From: Chondrilla cf. caribensis
Lineage: Eukaryota > Porifera > Demospongiae > Chondrillida > Chondrillidae
Reading direction: 5' to 3'
DNA length: 64,000 nucleotides
Assembly: GCA_964020155.1 (NCBI GenBank)
Contig: OZ026553.1
Span: 2,253,479 to 2,317,478 of the forward strand
Shown here piece after piece: positions 1 through 21,628 of this stretch (the stretch's first letter is position 1; every line of letters begins with the position of its first letter). The notes below the pieces were generated by a model. The model was not told the DNA's origin and did not search any database. It saw nothing but the letters and a program-made list of their open reading frames with translations. The position numbers were made by a program, and so were the translations under genes.

Positions 1-10287
<10,287 letters not shown>

Positions 10288-11328
10288 TGTATTGACTGAC
10301 CCTGGTATCAGCTTTCATAATGTAATTCAATTGTTATTATTCATATTGCATGTAGCACACTATTCAGTATCGAAATTCCCGTTGTCGACTAATCGTCTGA
10401 ATTGAAGGAGTAAGCGATAAAGTTAAACAGCAGAACCGACATATTGAGTGCAGCACAGTCTAGCTCAAAGTGTACACTCACAATAGGCACATGTGATATT
10501 GCATAATTCATCCTGCATGAGAAATGCATGTACAGAGTATATTGGGACCACCTCTCCTAGTGACCATTACTGGACTATAATATAGCAACTATGTACACTC
10601 AAGTGCAGTATAGCACCCTGTGTAGAAAGGCCATGCATTCCTGGGCCATGGGTGGTCTTTGCATACAGCTTTACTACAGTTTACCCTACACAGCTCAAAG
10701 TAAACAGATTTTCACATTCAATCTATAGTTCACGTGAAGTTCAACTTGTATCATTTTATTACCATGTAAAGCGACAGGCCACTTAGCTATATAAGTGCAG
10801 TTTGTATTCTAGGTGGCCTATGGCACGCAATAGACTGTGTCTACTCAAATAATACTATTATCTAAGGTACATAGAAGATGTATGCATCACAAGAGGATAG
10901 TGTGGCTTCTAAGTTAGGTGTATATAATATAGCGGTGAATTGTATCGTCACAGAGATGCTCCTAGTCCAGTTGATACTAATTGGAAATACATGGCTCTTG
11001 CTTTCCCACGGTCTACTCATTGAAAACCTACTGTACTTTTAAGTGAAAATAAACCACATTTGCGCTATTCGTACTGTACTAAAAATTATTAATGAGCTAT
11101 ACGCCGTTAAATTAACCGACCGTTTACGTATAATTATTAATAATAATTGATATTATTTGTGTATGATACATGATATCAACTGTTGTCATAGTATACTACA
11201 CTATAATAGGCATTCCGATGTTAATTCCAAATCATTAGTTCTCTTACCCCGGCCCCGTCCGGTCTCCCGTTGTGCCGATCCGAACCTCATTCCTATGGCA
11301 TTGATAGAAAGAAACGACATTTGGCGGA
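10288..11328. other. Intergenic region RPS13 to sulfotransferase
   Basis: About 1 kb of AT-rich sequence without a recognisable exon, repeat or clear promoter. It must contain the 3' UTR of RPS13 and the 5' region of the sulfotransferase, but no AATAAA near 10287 and no TATA box that I would defend are visible. Confidence 0.6.
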
Positions 11329-12669
11329 ATGCAAGTACAGAGGCATAGATTTACCTTTCTTCTATTCGGTCTGTTGACCATCTGGGCTGTTCACTACTGG
11401 AGAAAGACGGGCGTCCAGTACCGACCTGTAGTGCTCAGAGCGGTCACCGAGGAGACGCAACCCGCGACACAAGTGCGTTCACCTTTGAAAAAAAGGAAAG
11501 ACATAAGCGATAATCTTATTCTCCGAGGACTAGAAGGTCTCAAAGAAGACGCTAAGACGGAAGATACGGAACCTAAGGGGGAGGGAAATGACGACCAGCT
11601 ACTTAAGACGCGCGAACGTCTTGACGGTATAGTTGACGTTATCAAGGGTATGTTGCCGTCTGCGTATTCGAATAAGACAGTGAACCCTTGTTGGCCGGTG
11701 AAGCGGGAAGCGCTCTGGAGCCTTTCGTGTTTGCCTGCCTTCTTTCTCATGGGCTACCCGAAGTGCGGAACTACAGAGCTGTTCAACATCCTGTCCCTCC
11801 ACTCCCAATTCGCCAAACCTTACAACAAGGAGCCTCATTGGTGGACCAACTCGAAGGACATCAATAACCTCAAGAGCGAATTCGCCCGCTATATCAAGTG
11901 GTTTAACTTCCCCGCCAGGGAAATAAAGACTGCCCCAAACAAGATAACAGCAGACTGTAGTGCCTCCACAGTGTGGAAACACCTGTTCAATAGTGACCCA
12001 GACCAATTCCCACACTACAGTATACCCTACATATTCTCAAAAATTTTCCCGCACGCAAAGTACATTGTCATCATGCGCGACCCCATCTCTCATCTGTATT
12101 CCCGCTTCTGGTACAGCTGTAAGCTACAGGGCATTGTACCAAGAAAGCTACATGAAAACGGACCGAAAGTATTTGAAAAACTAGTGGAGCAACATGTGGA
12201 GGCCATGCACCTGTGTATGGATGTATTAAGAAGTAGTGAAAGGTGTAGTACGCTTAGCGTTCGAAGACGGTTCCTCCGCTCGATGTCCACTGCGGAAAAA
12301 CACCTACTTAAGGACAAGGAATGTGGCTACATTGGGTTTGCCGACTGTCTCTATTACATTTCACTGAAAGAATGGTACAGATTTATTCCTCATGACAGGA
12401 TACTCTACCTCAGAACTGAAGACTTAGCAACAGACACAGTGTCAGTCGCTCAAAGAATGTTCAGATTCCTTGGAATGACTGAAATGAGCAAGGAAGCCTT
12501 GGAAAGAGGGATAGCATCACTGGGGCATTCCAATTCGCAAGTTGAGACTCACAGCAGTAACCTAACAATGACTCCTGCTGCCAGGGAGAAGCTGAGAGAG
12601 TTTTTCAGACCTTACAATGAAAATTTAGCAGATTTATTACAAGATGAACGTTTCCTGTGGGATAAATGA
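11329..12669 (+). CDS. Carbohydrate sulfotransferase, CHST15/GALNAC4S-6ST-like, intronless
   Basis: Predicted Golgi type II membrane enzyme that moves sulfate from PAPS to a sugar of a glycosaminoglycan or similar glycan. The 446-residue frame starts with a short basic tail and a membrane anchor (about residues 7-22), then a polar stem rich in K/E/D. The sulfotransferase domain begins near residue 137: FFLMGYPKCGTTELF holds the 5'-phosphosulfate loop (PKCGTT, 144-149), followed by NKEPHWWT (167-173), and IVIMRDPISHLYSRF (246-260) is the 3'-phosphate binding region. KEPHWWT points to the CHST15 branch rather than HS or tyrosine sulfotransferases. The exact acceptor sugar cannot be told. The whole frame lies in one exon, unlike every other gene here, so a retroposed origin is possible. 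The start was chosen because the anchor follows directly and -3 is G. Confidence 0.88.
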   Translation: MQVQRHRFTFLLFGLLTIWAVHYWRKTGVQYRPVVLRAVTEETQPATQVRSPLKKRKDISDNLILRGLEGLKEDAKTEDTEPKGEGNDDQLLKTRERLDGIVDVIKGMLPSAYSNKTVNPCWPVKREALWSLSCLPAFFLMGYPKCGTTELFNILSLHSQFAKPYNKEPHWWTNSKDINNLKSEFARYIKWFNFPAREIKTAPNKITADCSASTVWKHLFNSDPDQFPHYSIPYIFSKIFPHAKYIVIMRDPISHLYSRFWYSCKLQGIVPRKLHENGPKVFEKLVEQHVEAMHLCMDVLRSSERCSTLSVRRRFLRSMSTAEKHLLKDKECGYIGFADCLYYISLKEWYRFIPHDRILYLRTEDLATDTVSVAQRMFRFLGMTEMSKEALERGIASLGHSNSQVETHSSNLTMTPAAREKLREFFRPYNENLADLLQDERFLWDK

Positions 12670-13009
12670 TTGTTCGATGTTTCAAGTTGTTAAATTATTA
12701 CCACATTTTTAATGTATCTGTACTTATCAAAATGTTCATATAATGTGTAATATTTTAAATTTGTGTCTGTTCATATCATTGCTTTGTACAAAAATACCAC
12801 CAGAATTTCAATTTGTAGTATTGTTGTCTTTCAATTGGGATTTTTGGAATATTCCCACTGGGTACATAGGCAGTAGTGTGGGATGGAGATCATAGAAAGA
12901 TAGCAAGATGATGTATTTGAGTATAGACTATAAAAATATGTACCCTGTGTTCACTTAAATAATAATAATAATATTAATAATAATAATAAAAATAACATGA
13001 TTGTTTGTA
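12670..13009. other. 3' flank of the sulfotransferase gene
   Basis: AT-rich 340 bp with an (AAT)n patch near 12958-12990 that includes AATAAA (about 12984), a possible polyadenylation signal. Nothing else recognised. Confidence 0.5.
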
Positions 13010-14045
13010 AGTTAATTAGTTCACGTCCCCAGCTAAGTAGGGTAACAATATTGGGTTCACTTGATAGACCTTCTCTCCCATGAAATATTATGCAAGAAGG
13101 TGTTTAACATTTTTTTCTCCTATACTCAAAATCTTCCATACATTGAAAAATATTAAATATCTCAAATTGTAGCCAGGGTTATATGAGCCGCATATGGAGA
13201 TTGAAATTGTTTCTGAAATAAATTTGTACATGTCTCCAGTTAGGTCTAGAAAGAAAATATCATTAATAATATACTGATATGTTACCTCTCCCATGAGCTA
13301 TGCAAGATTTTCTTTCTTTAAATTTATACTCTGCCATACATTCAAAACTATTACACACCTCGAGCTCTGAATGTAAATAGGGTTATGGGCCATGCACATA
13401 TGGAGATTGGGATTGATATATAAGTCAGCTCACATCCAAAGCTAGGTTGGGTAATATCACCAGTTTGACATGCATGCGCCCTTTTCCATGAGCTATATAT
13501 GCAAGAAGGTGCTTAGCATTTTTCTACTATACTTTCCATCAGAATTAAGACTAGCTACTACCTCTGAATGTAACTAGAGATTTCAGCAAATTTGAGTAAC
13601 AATAATAATATCAAGTTAACACGTTCCATCTCCTACAAGCTATGCAAGAAGGTGTGCAGCGTTTTTTTCTCATACTTTCCTATAGAGTGAAAATATTAAA
13701 CACCTCCGAACATAGCTAGGGTTACTGGCCACACAGGGAGATGGAAATTGTTTCATTACATAGCTCACATCCACAACTAGGATCATGTGAACATGCCCTC
13801 TTTCCCATGAGCTATGCAAAAGGTGCTTAGGGTTTGTCTTCTACACTCTCCCATACATTGAAGTATAAGCACCTCCGAATGTAGTTAGGGTGACGGGGAA
13901 AGTACAGAGATGCATGGGAATTGCCCATAGCATAGCTCATATTCACAACTATAGGTCTGGTAACAGTGTCAGATTGACACACTCCTCTCATGAGCTATGC
14001 AAGATCGAAGGTGCTCAGCATTTTTATCTCATACTCTCCCAATAA
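13010..14045 (-). repeat. Satellite array A (about 190-bp monomers, degenerate)
   Basis: CATGAGCTATGCAAGAAGGT followed by TGCTTAGCATTTTT and CATACATTGAAAA recurs at about 13080, 13292, 13488, 13636, 13806 and 13988. It is the reverse complement of the array at 61150-64000 (GAAGGTGCTTAGTATTTT and GAATAGCTCATGGGAAAG). The copies here are more diverged than in the right-hand array. Confidence 0.85.
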
Positions 14046-14465
14046 AACTTTTAAAAACATAGCTAACGTGTACAGAACCTTGTCCTTGTGTGTTTCGAGG
14101 TGTCCAGGATTCGACTATAAAAGGGGGGGGGGGGGGTGATTATACACCATGAAAACATAATTGAGCGCGAGTTTCAAACAGACGCAAAGAAGCTTTCTTC
14201 TAAAAAAACCTTCTTCTTGTCCTAAAAATAGCCGTTAACAAGCACTATCAATGAAAAAGAAACAACGGACATTAATACATGCACTGAAGAATTGATTTTG
14301 ATCTTTGCTGTTCGATGAAATTGATGTATTGTAACAGTTCTTTTACTAACTTCGTTAGATATCTTCACTACTACTCCTAGTCTACTCGGTTTTTAGTGGG
14401 TGTAATCATTCCATCTAATCATAGATGATCATATATGTAAGTAAGCAGGCGTATGACAGATATAC

Positions 14466-14604
14466 GAAAGCTAAGTGGAATTCAGCCTGCTGAGAGAGAA
14501 AGAAGAAAAGCGAAAAACCGGCAACTGCGGGACTCGAACCCAGGGTGTCTGACTAAAGCCGTCATAAACCACTGAGCCATGAAGCCACCACAGAAGCCAG
14601 CCTC
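14466..14604 (-). mobile_element. tRNA-derived SINE, reverse copy
   Basis: Reverse complement reads TGGCTCAGTGG (A box) and GGTTCGAGTCC (B box), then a pyrimidine-rich tail and GCAGGCTGAATTCCACTTAG, the same as the forward copy at 14768-14910. Confidence 0.72.
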
Positions 14605-14767
14605 CCACTAAAAACCGAGTAGACTAGGAGTAGTAGTGAAGATATCTAATGAAGTTAGTAAAAGAACTGTTACATCGACTCGCGATAATCCACACAGCCG
14701 TGTGGTCTCGCCGGTGTGAGACTGCAGTCAGCAGTACCACTGGTGTAGTATGAAGGGAGAATTGTGG

Positions 14768-14910
14768 GGGGCTGGCTTCTGTGGTGGCTTCGTGGCTCAG
14801 TGGTTTATGGCGCGAGGCTTTAGTCAGACACCCTGGGTTCGAGTCCCGCAGTTGCCGGTTTTTCACTTTTCTCCTTTCTCTCTCAGCAGGCTGAATTCCA
14901 CTTAGCTTTC
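14768..14910 (+). mobile_element. tRNA-derived SINE, forward copy
   Basis: A box TGGCTCAGTGG at 14793-14803 and B box GGTTCGAGTCC at 14836-14846 at tRNA-like spacing, so a polymerase III promoter is likely. The tRNA-like body (about 14786-14857) has a poor anticodon stem, so it is not called as a working tRNA. A TTTTTCACTTTTCTCCTTTC tail follows. Confidence 0.72.
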
Positions 14911-15462
14911 ATAAATTGATGTATTGCATTCCTCAAATGGCTTACTGTCCGATAGCTGACTGGAATAGCTGTAGAAGAGAATTCCTTTGCTACATGGCAC
15001 AAAGAACGATGATGTGATGATAAACAGTGCGTGTGTTATCACAGCTTTAGGTACTGAGTTGCGTGGTGTCTGCTAAATCATTCAAAAGTAAATTTTTATT
15101 GAATAAATCTGATTGAAGCTGACGCCCGACGATTTTAGACCTTCCCTTTCCTGAGCAGTACCGCCACAGCATCTTCGTACCTCCTACGCACTATATAGCA
15201 ATTTTCTTTCCATGTATATACTTCCTCATAAAGGTAATACGTAATGCCACAGGTTGATACCGATTTTTTACGGAAATAACGTGTTATTATTACTATTGCA
15301 TGTTTATACAACTTCTATTATACTTTGGGGAATTTGTATTGTGTAGTGCACAAGTTAACGTATATTGTTTCTCCACGAGGGAGAAACATTAGGCAGCCAT
15401 TAATTTTTGTTCAGTAAATGTGTGCCCACCCACCCACTCCCTTTTATATGTGTGCTCTAGGT

Positions 15463-15860
15463 TTAAGCACCTCTAAATATACTAGGGTGACAGACTAAAT
15501 ACCGATTGAGGTGAGGATATAATATATAGGATAGGTATAACAATAGAAACGCGACACACCCTTCTCCCATCAGCTATGCAGGAAAGTGCATGCATGGCAT
15601 ATTGCTCTTCCATGCTCTCCAATTGCAACACTTACATTAAAAAATAATATTATTTTGCACCTCCCAAATGTAGTTAGGGCTTGAGGCCACATGATGGAAT
15701 CATTAATGAGTTAATGTCCCCAGCTAGATTGGGTAACAGTATGCAGGTTGACATACCCTTTCTCTCCACTGAGCTAGGCAATAAGGTGAGTTCATAGTGT
15801 TTTTTCCTATACTCTTCCATACATTCAAAAAGATTATTATTCTCATACTGACTTGAATCA
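15463..15860 (-). repeat. Satellite array A, continuation after the inserted element
   Basis: Two further monomers (CATCAGCTATGCAGGAAAGT near 15569; CTGAGCTAGGCAATAAGGT near 15768). Confidence 0.7.
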
Positions 15861-16180
15861 TGATCACTAGGTGTTTCATGTATATTCTCTCCTTATCCCA
15901 TGTACTGCTATAATATATTATTTCTATTTAATTTCCTGCCAGCCCCAGTTTTCATCTTAATTTTCAGCATGCATGTCAAATGTTGAGCATGTGATGATCA
16001 CACTATCTAAAAAGTACTTGTTAAAGCATTATGAATTGCTCAAATTAAAATTAAAATCACTATTAACGGGCAATGTGATGAAATGCATACGAAATAAAGG
16101 GAATAATTCATTCATTATTAGTTGAATTCATTATTAGTCACATTAATTATTTCAATTCTTTATCTAGATTATTATCATCA

Positions 16181-16270
16181 TCAGGTGTACACGCAGTAGT
16201 AGCTCTGAACTTCAAACTTTCTCCAAAATCCAAGTTTCTTTGAAAGCAACTGCAAAGACAGTGTATAGGA
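16181..16270 (-). pseudogene. Fragment of the last exon of an NCAPH2-like gene, copy 1
   Basis: On the minus strand this reads TLSLQLLSKKLGFWRKFEVQ then SYYCVYT and stop. It is clearly related to the last exon at 41539-41688 (TLSLQLISKK...VQSSFCVYT stop), and the 3' flanks are also similar (16090-16180 and 41470-41538). Upstream of TLSLQ the similarity ends abruptly, and no acceptor or other matching exon was found before the related segment at 22952. Most likely a truncated duplicate. Confidence 0.6.
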
Positions 16271-16590
16271 TACCATTATTTGTCAGGATATGTCTGAGGA
16301 CACTTTATACAGTATGTCGGGTTATATCAGGATGCCATAAACAAGATGTATCAGTGAATACAAAGGTCATGTACTACTGGGTACATACAGTACTATAGTA
16401 TAGTAGTGTGTACACAATTATTCAGATAAGACCTTTGTAAATGGTATACTGTGGGTCAGGATACATCAGGGTACTTACTTGACAACATCCCCTAACTACC
16501 AGCACAGATGCACTATGTTCAACAGTGAGGTATACAGGTGGTGTGTGTGAGAAGTGTCTCATGTACCAGTGGGTCCACTCCAGCTGTGGT
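16266..16590. other. No gene recognised
   Basis: About 320 bp without a supported exon. The minus-strand frame here has no splice or family support. Confidence 0.5.
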
Positions 16591-16593
16591 GTA

Positions 16594-17100
16594 CTTCTAG
16601 GGGTTATAACAGGCATACATATATACATATATACATATTTGTTCTTACACATAACTGCAACAGTGAATTTATATTATAATTCAAATAGCTTGAAAATGTT
16701 GGCTGATTTTGAAATGCCGAGACTTAGAAATTGTTCTACAAAGGCTTCACTAAACGTAATATCTTCGGTGAAGGTTCTGTTTAACCTTAAAGACACGTCC
16801 TATGCAATGAGTGTGGGGGTGGCAGCCCCACGAGATTTTAGGGGCCACTGCAGCTATATTATTTCCATTTTGACTTCTGGTGTGTATTGCTTGATACATA
16901 ATATATTATATATATATTATATATGTTCCTATATTATGTGTAACAGAACATTGGAGTTATTTTATAATTCATATTGCGTGAAAAAGATGGCCGAGTTTGA
17001 AACACCGAGAATTAGAAATTTGGCTATAATTCAAGCACAACAGCTTTGATGAATGTAATAATGTCAGCAACAGTCCTTCCAAGCCTGAAAGGTAGGGAGT
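16594..17100. repeat. Dispersed repeat family R, two tandem diverged copies
   Basis: Core phrases ATGTTGGCTGATTTTGAAAT (first copy, from about 16696) and AGATGGCCGAGTTTGAAACA (second, from about 16985) with GGCAGCCCCACGAG between them match the elements at 5427 and 7291, but are older and diverged. Confidence 0.7.
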
Positions 17101-17317
17101 ATATTCTTGGAATAACAGGGCTGGGCTGGCCATGGATGACCGGGAGACTGCAGGACAATTACATTTTGACCCTGAAACCAGCTACATATTGTATCAAATT
17201 TGAAAGTCATATCATAAAATATACGTACAAATACACATAATATTATGTACATACTTGTACTGAGCAGGACACACAAGTACATACATCATATCAGAAAACA
17301 GTATACTTATACATATA

Positions 17318-17947
17318 CGGTACTTTTCAAAAAAAATTGAATGATGTCGTGCAGTTGTCGGGTGGTCAACTATCTGACAGTCAACGGTGGGTCAATGGTT
17401 GGTCAGCTGATCAACCAAATTTTAACACTCACGTAATCATTTCATAATCATTATTAAGTGAGACTAGAAGGAAAATGGTATACTCAAGCTACGGTAAACA
17501 GCAACTTTGTTTCTTAAGTGCAAAGGGAAGAGTTACTGCCAGATTTTAGAGGTTTTGAATGATGAAAGACACTCTGTTACTAAGGTGGGCATTAGTGGTT
17601 TCCTCAAGTGCTACGAGGAATGTGAGAGCATCCTCAGAAAGTGAGGAACAGGTAAGGATTCCAAAAAGAATGAAAAAATCTTGAAGTTTGTGGATTCCCA
17701 AATGGAGCGGGATGATGGGGTGTCATTAGAGGACCTTTGGCTATTACTGCAGAAGGAAGGAGTCGTCTCGTTAACTTCCACGTCATGTCATGATATTTCC
17801 TACTATTTTTACTCCACGTATAGCTGGCCAATGTGCTAATACAAGGCGGTCAACAACCGGTTGGTCAACGGTCGGTCAGTGGATGGTCAACCGAAGGTCA
17901 CCCGATGACCACCCAACATTGTTCAGTGTTTTTTATGAAGAGTACCG
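17318..17947 (+). mobile_element. TA-flanked MITE, CGGTACTTTTCATAAA family, copy 2, with Tc1-like transposase remnant
   Basis: Ends CGGTACTTTTCAAAAAAAAT and, in reverse, CGGTACTCTTCATAAAAAAC, with TA on both sides. At about 17505-17770 the plus strand reads QILEVLNDERHSVTKVGI and then ILKFVDSQMERDDGVSLEDL, resembling the DNA-binding and linker part of Tc1/mariner transposases. It is broken by stops and has no DDE catalytic part. GGTCAACG/GGTCAGTGG short repeats make up much of the rest. Confidence 0.78.
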
Positions 17948-18209
17948 TACACATATACGTATGTGTACATACATACAGGCATATACATCGAGCAGGGGTT
18001 TCGTACCGTGATGCTTCCAACTGTTGTTGGGAAACAGTATGACTTTGGGAGTGTGAAAATGCTGAAGACAACCGATAGGGTTAAATGTTTAGACGAACAA
18101 CTCTACTTTGCATTAGACTGCAGTTTTTAACACTCAGAAATCCAAGTGGATTTTCCAAACAACAGATATAATAGTAATAATATACAGAAAACATACATAA
18201 AACATGACA

Positions 18210-18475
18210 TTATACACAAGGTTCTGATAACATCAAATAACATTTGAACACATCTACAACATTTACCATGGACAACACTTGTGGGAAAAAAGACAAAAAT
18301 TGACAATTGAAGAATTGGAACCTGGCCTTCCACATGAAGCTAGACACATACTGATTCACTACACCATCAACAATAGCCCACCCACACAATTTATCAATCT
18401 GTTACTTAAACTACAGGTAAGGTCACTGATGACAAAATTGACAATTTGGAGGATTTGGTGGAACAAATACACACC
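18210..18475 (-). mobile_element. tRNA-derived SINE family 2, diverged copy
   Basis: Aligns with 19598-19864 over about 260 bp (shared AAAAAGACAAAAAT, CTGTTACTTAAACTACAGGT, TGATGACAAA). The B-box region is eroded here. Confidence 0.5.
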
Positions 18476-18766
18476 ACAGTTGCATGTGGCATTCAAATAT
18501 CTGTTGACAACAACAAGGGAAGTATAATCCCCGCAAGGTGTGGAAGGCACCACCCACTACCAAGTGGTGCTCTGTACAGAACCACAGTGCAGTGCCACAC
18601 CGTTAGAGAGACCATTTCACCTTCTGACATGAATGGCCTACTGTAGTTCATGGGCTACATTTGAGCAGGTCTTGATAGTCAGAGTTGAGTAAGTGGGCAT
18701 GAGAGAGTGGAACACCTACTAACTTAACAAGGAAAACAGGAAAGGATGTTTTAGACATTACATCTA

Positions 18767-19183
18767 CGGTGCTAATCATACAAAACTGAACGTTCTATGG
18801 CCGTACCCATTTTCTGAAAACGCATGTTTAACGGATACAGGTATGGACAGGTAGAGGTGTACCCATGTGTTCTCTTGTTTACCCCATACTCTGATCAACA
18901 CCTCAAAGTGGCTATCAAAACTGTCTAAATCAATCTTTCAATGTACTTCTCCCATCATGAGTGTTCGTCTGGCAATCGGAGCTTCCAAATATAGGAATCA
19001 AACAACATATCAACTTCAACACCAAAATTTACATTACAATTATAATCATTATTATCACCACGTACTAAGTTCGGTGACTCATCCACTAAACGGTCGTTCT
19101 CGTTTAGTGGGTACGCATAGGGAACGGGTACGGGTATGCCCATTCTACACCAGTAGAACGTTCAGTGTTTATGATTAGTACTG
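18767..19183. mobile_element. TA-flanked MITE, CGGTACTTTTCATAAA family, copy 3
   Basis: Ends CGGTGCTAATCATACAAAAC and, in reverse, CAGTACTAATCATAAACACT, both running on to GAACGTTCTA; TA flanks at 18765-18766 and 19184-19185. Interior non-coding. Confidence 0.8.
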
Positions 19184-19597
19184 TACTTAAGGAGTTTTCC
19201 ACTAAGATAATTTGAATACTACTGTATTCTTTCAAACCCATTATAGACACCATCTAAACCTACACCTGCACATCTCAGGAAAGGAGAATACAGTCAAATT
19301 CTCACTGGTGAAAGTTTAGATGTTACTGCATTCTACTGTACTGGTTGACACAGTGTACTAGGGACTGAGTGAGGGAGTGTGTCAACCAGGGATATGCACT
19401 ATCCAGGACACTTACTAAGCAAGCTGATGTATACATTATGTGTATGCGTAAGTGCTGTGAAGATATATGTACACATACGTACATACGTATGATACATACA
19501 TACGTACATTAGTATAATATTATTATACAGTACTTCTTGCAATAATGTACATACATTCATATACATATATACATGCAGAAGCATATATACATATCAT

Positions 19598-19864
19598 ACA
19601 TGAGGTTCTGGTAATATAGAGTAACATTGGAACAGATCTTCAACAATCAGCACAGACAACAGGCGAGAAAAAAAGACAAAAATGCTACCTGGTGGATTTG
19701 AACCTGGACATCAGCAATACACACACTCTGAAACACCTCACTAGCTATAACAGCCCAGCCACCCACACACCTGTTCTATCTGTTATTTAAACTACAGGTT
19801 AGGTACACTGATGACAAATGACAGGACTGAAAGTTTGGAAGACTCAGAACTAGAGCAAATAAGA
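19598..19864 (-). mobile_element. tRNA-derived SINE family 2
   Basis: On the minus strand, A box TAGCTAGTGAGG (19736-19747) and B box GGTTCAAATCC (19694-19704), at tRNA-like spacing. The tail ATTTTTGTCTTTTTTTC follows in the transcribed direction. Confidence 0.6.
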
Positions 19865-20179
19865 GCACCAGAAGATCTTGTTAGCAATTACTTGAGTGAG
19901 AGTACCTCTGTGGTCAACTAATCACTGGTTACCAGTACAGTTCATACAGAACAAGAGAAATTCAACTGTTACATATCAGTCAATACACACAAGCACACAG
20001 AAGTACATAGGTTAAGGGTATGAACCATGGTGTATGAAAACAGATCATACATTTAACCTACATTTCCTTTAGAAATAGGATCACCACTGGTGGCCAGATT
20101 AAGGAGAGTTCACTGTATGTACTTGTTAGCAGGAGGACTCTCTACTGTGTGTAGGTACATGTACCCTCACTACTGGAAT

Positions 20180-20517
20180 AAGCATAATAAAAACATTTAA
20201 CAATGAAAAAGGATGTAAAGATGACAAGCAAAAAAAGGGAAAGAACAAGGTAGGGATGAGTGGAATGAGAAGACCATTGGAGTGAGCAGCACGTCGGAAT
20301 GAGAATCCCTATATCAACAGCTGCAGACTATACTGTGTATTGCACAAGCAATCACTGCTGTTAATATAGGGATTGATATATTCTGACAGTCTTCTCATTC
20401 TGACGTGCTGCTCACTCCAACAGTGTGCTCATCCCACTCATCCCTACCTTGTTCTTTCCCTTTTTTTGCTTGTCATCCCTACATCCTTTTTCATTGTTAA
20501 ATGTTTTTATTATGCTT
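20180..20517. repeat. Long foldback (inverted repeat), arms about 130 bp
   Basis: The left arm begins AAGCATAATAAAAACATTTA and the right arm ends with its complement. Across both arms ACAAGCAAAAAAAGGGAAAG, AACAAGGTAGGGATGAGTGG and AGTGAGCAGCACGTC pair with few changes. The loop is about 75 bp. A direct repeat of about 55 bp (TTGTTAGCAGGAGGACTCTC...) lies at 20123 and 20867, outside the foldback. Confidence 0.85.
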
Positions 20518-20524
20518 GTTTGTA

Positions 20525-20660
20525 TTCTTTTTAGTATCATGCATGTGATGCAAAATGTTTATAATTTGGAAAAAAAAGTCGTCCGCTTGGCAATTCAACC
20601 CAACCAAACTCGCTATAAAACATGTCATCTGCTCACTGAGCCATCATGACTCAGTGTTAT
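20525..20660 (-). repeat. tRNA-like (possible SINE) remnant
   Basis: The minus strand has ATGGCTCAGTGAGCAGAT and GGTTGAATTGCC, resembling degenerate A and B boxes. Weak. Confidence 0.3.
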
Positions 20661-21128
20661 GAAGTACGCGAATATTCTTAATTGAACAACATGGCATATT
20701 ACTATGAGGCAGTCGCCGAATAGTGTCGGAAATGCCGCAGTCACCATATGTAGTACAATCGTAACAAGAGTAGGAAAGGGCACTCCGTGCTAAAAATTTA
20801 GATCGCTCGTGTTAAAATTAGCATCATATCCCCAGCAGATACTTCGGTATATACCTACGTATGTATTTGTTAGCAGGAGGACTCTCTACTGTGTGTAGGT
20901 ACATGTACCCTTACTACTGGAATATCTTACACGAAAATGACAAGGTCATGTACAGGTTGTACAAGTTGTACAAGGTTGTGTACAAGGAAGCAGTTTGAAC
21001 CATAATGACATTGAAATGTGAACAATTTGACATAATGTCATCCAACCTAATGTACAACATTGTCACATCTTTGTCACATCCTTGTACAACATGGTGACAA
21101 GGATGTACAAACTAGTCATTTTCATGTG

Positions 21129-21370
21129 GGATACCTACAGTATTACAGAGTGAACATCAGGATTGAAGACCACGCACAGAAGAGGGAAATTGTTGTCATA
21201 AATTACACCAGAGAGGGTCTACATCAAAATATACCTTGGGATATGACAAGGACTGTCTATATTTGCTATCACGACCACGGTCCTTACAACAAACTTGCTA
21301 CAAATCCACAAAACACAATTTCAGCACAACATGATGTTAAACCTCTCATCAGTCACATATACTGTAAGGT
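21129..21370 (+). CDS. Unplaced candidate exon, unknown product
   Basis: An open stretch follows a CTACAG acceptor-like site and ends at AAG|GTGTAC. Residues such as RIEDHAQKREIVVINY and TVYICYHDHGPYNKLA look protein-like in composition. No family was recognised and no neighbouring exon could be joined, so this may be a chance frame. Confidence 0.25.
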
Positions 21371-21628
21371 GTACATGTGTACATCTAGCAGAACGTAGCA
21401 CACACTATTCCTATGTCCCCTGTGAATGGAGTCCTCTACAATGTGTGTGTATGCACACACAGTACACACATGTACACACATACATACACAAGCACACAAT
21501 ACCTTCTGAGGAGGTGACCTGGTTTGATAATCACTGACACCTAACAATAGATTAAATAACAACATAATGAATATCATCAAACAATATAATAATTATTATG
21601 AATATCATTGAAGAACATATGAATATTG

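Larger units (their letters stand above)
14332..14912. mobile_element. Composite insertion of two inverted SINEs with a 14-bp target duplication
   Basis: The insertion is flanked by AAATTGATGTATTG at 14318-14331 and again at 14913-14926, while the uninterrupted copy near 34663 has this site once. Inside are a long inverted repeat (14332-14400 against 14603-14672) and two SINE copies facing opposite ways. A 14-bp duplication is typical of LINE-driven retroposition. Confidence 0.75.
14046..15462. mobile_element. TTAA-type element, copy 1, interrupted by a SINE composite
   Basis: Closely similar to the complete copy at 34365-35206 (shared ATTCGACTATAAAAGGGGGG, CATTGAGCGCGAGTTTCAAA-type core, ATAGCTGTAGAAG, and the 3' part CCCTTTTATATGTGTGCTCTA). 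It interrupts the satellite: monomer sequence resumes right after it with AAGCACCTCTAAATAT. The first bases of the left inverted end are lost. Confidence 0.75.

Noticed and set aside
11394..12317. Minus-strand frames inside the sulfotransferase
   Set aside because: Shadows of the plus-strand coding sequence.
14786..14857. tRNA gene
   Set aside because: A and B boxes are good but the anticodon stem does not pair, a second inverted copy lies nearby and a SINE tail follows; called a SINE instead.
16422..16652. Minus-strand frame of 76 codons
   Set aside because: No splice context or family resemblance; overlaps repeat family R.
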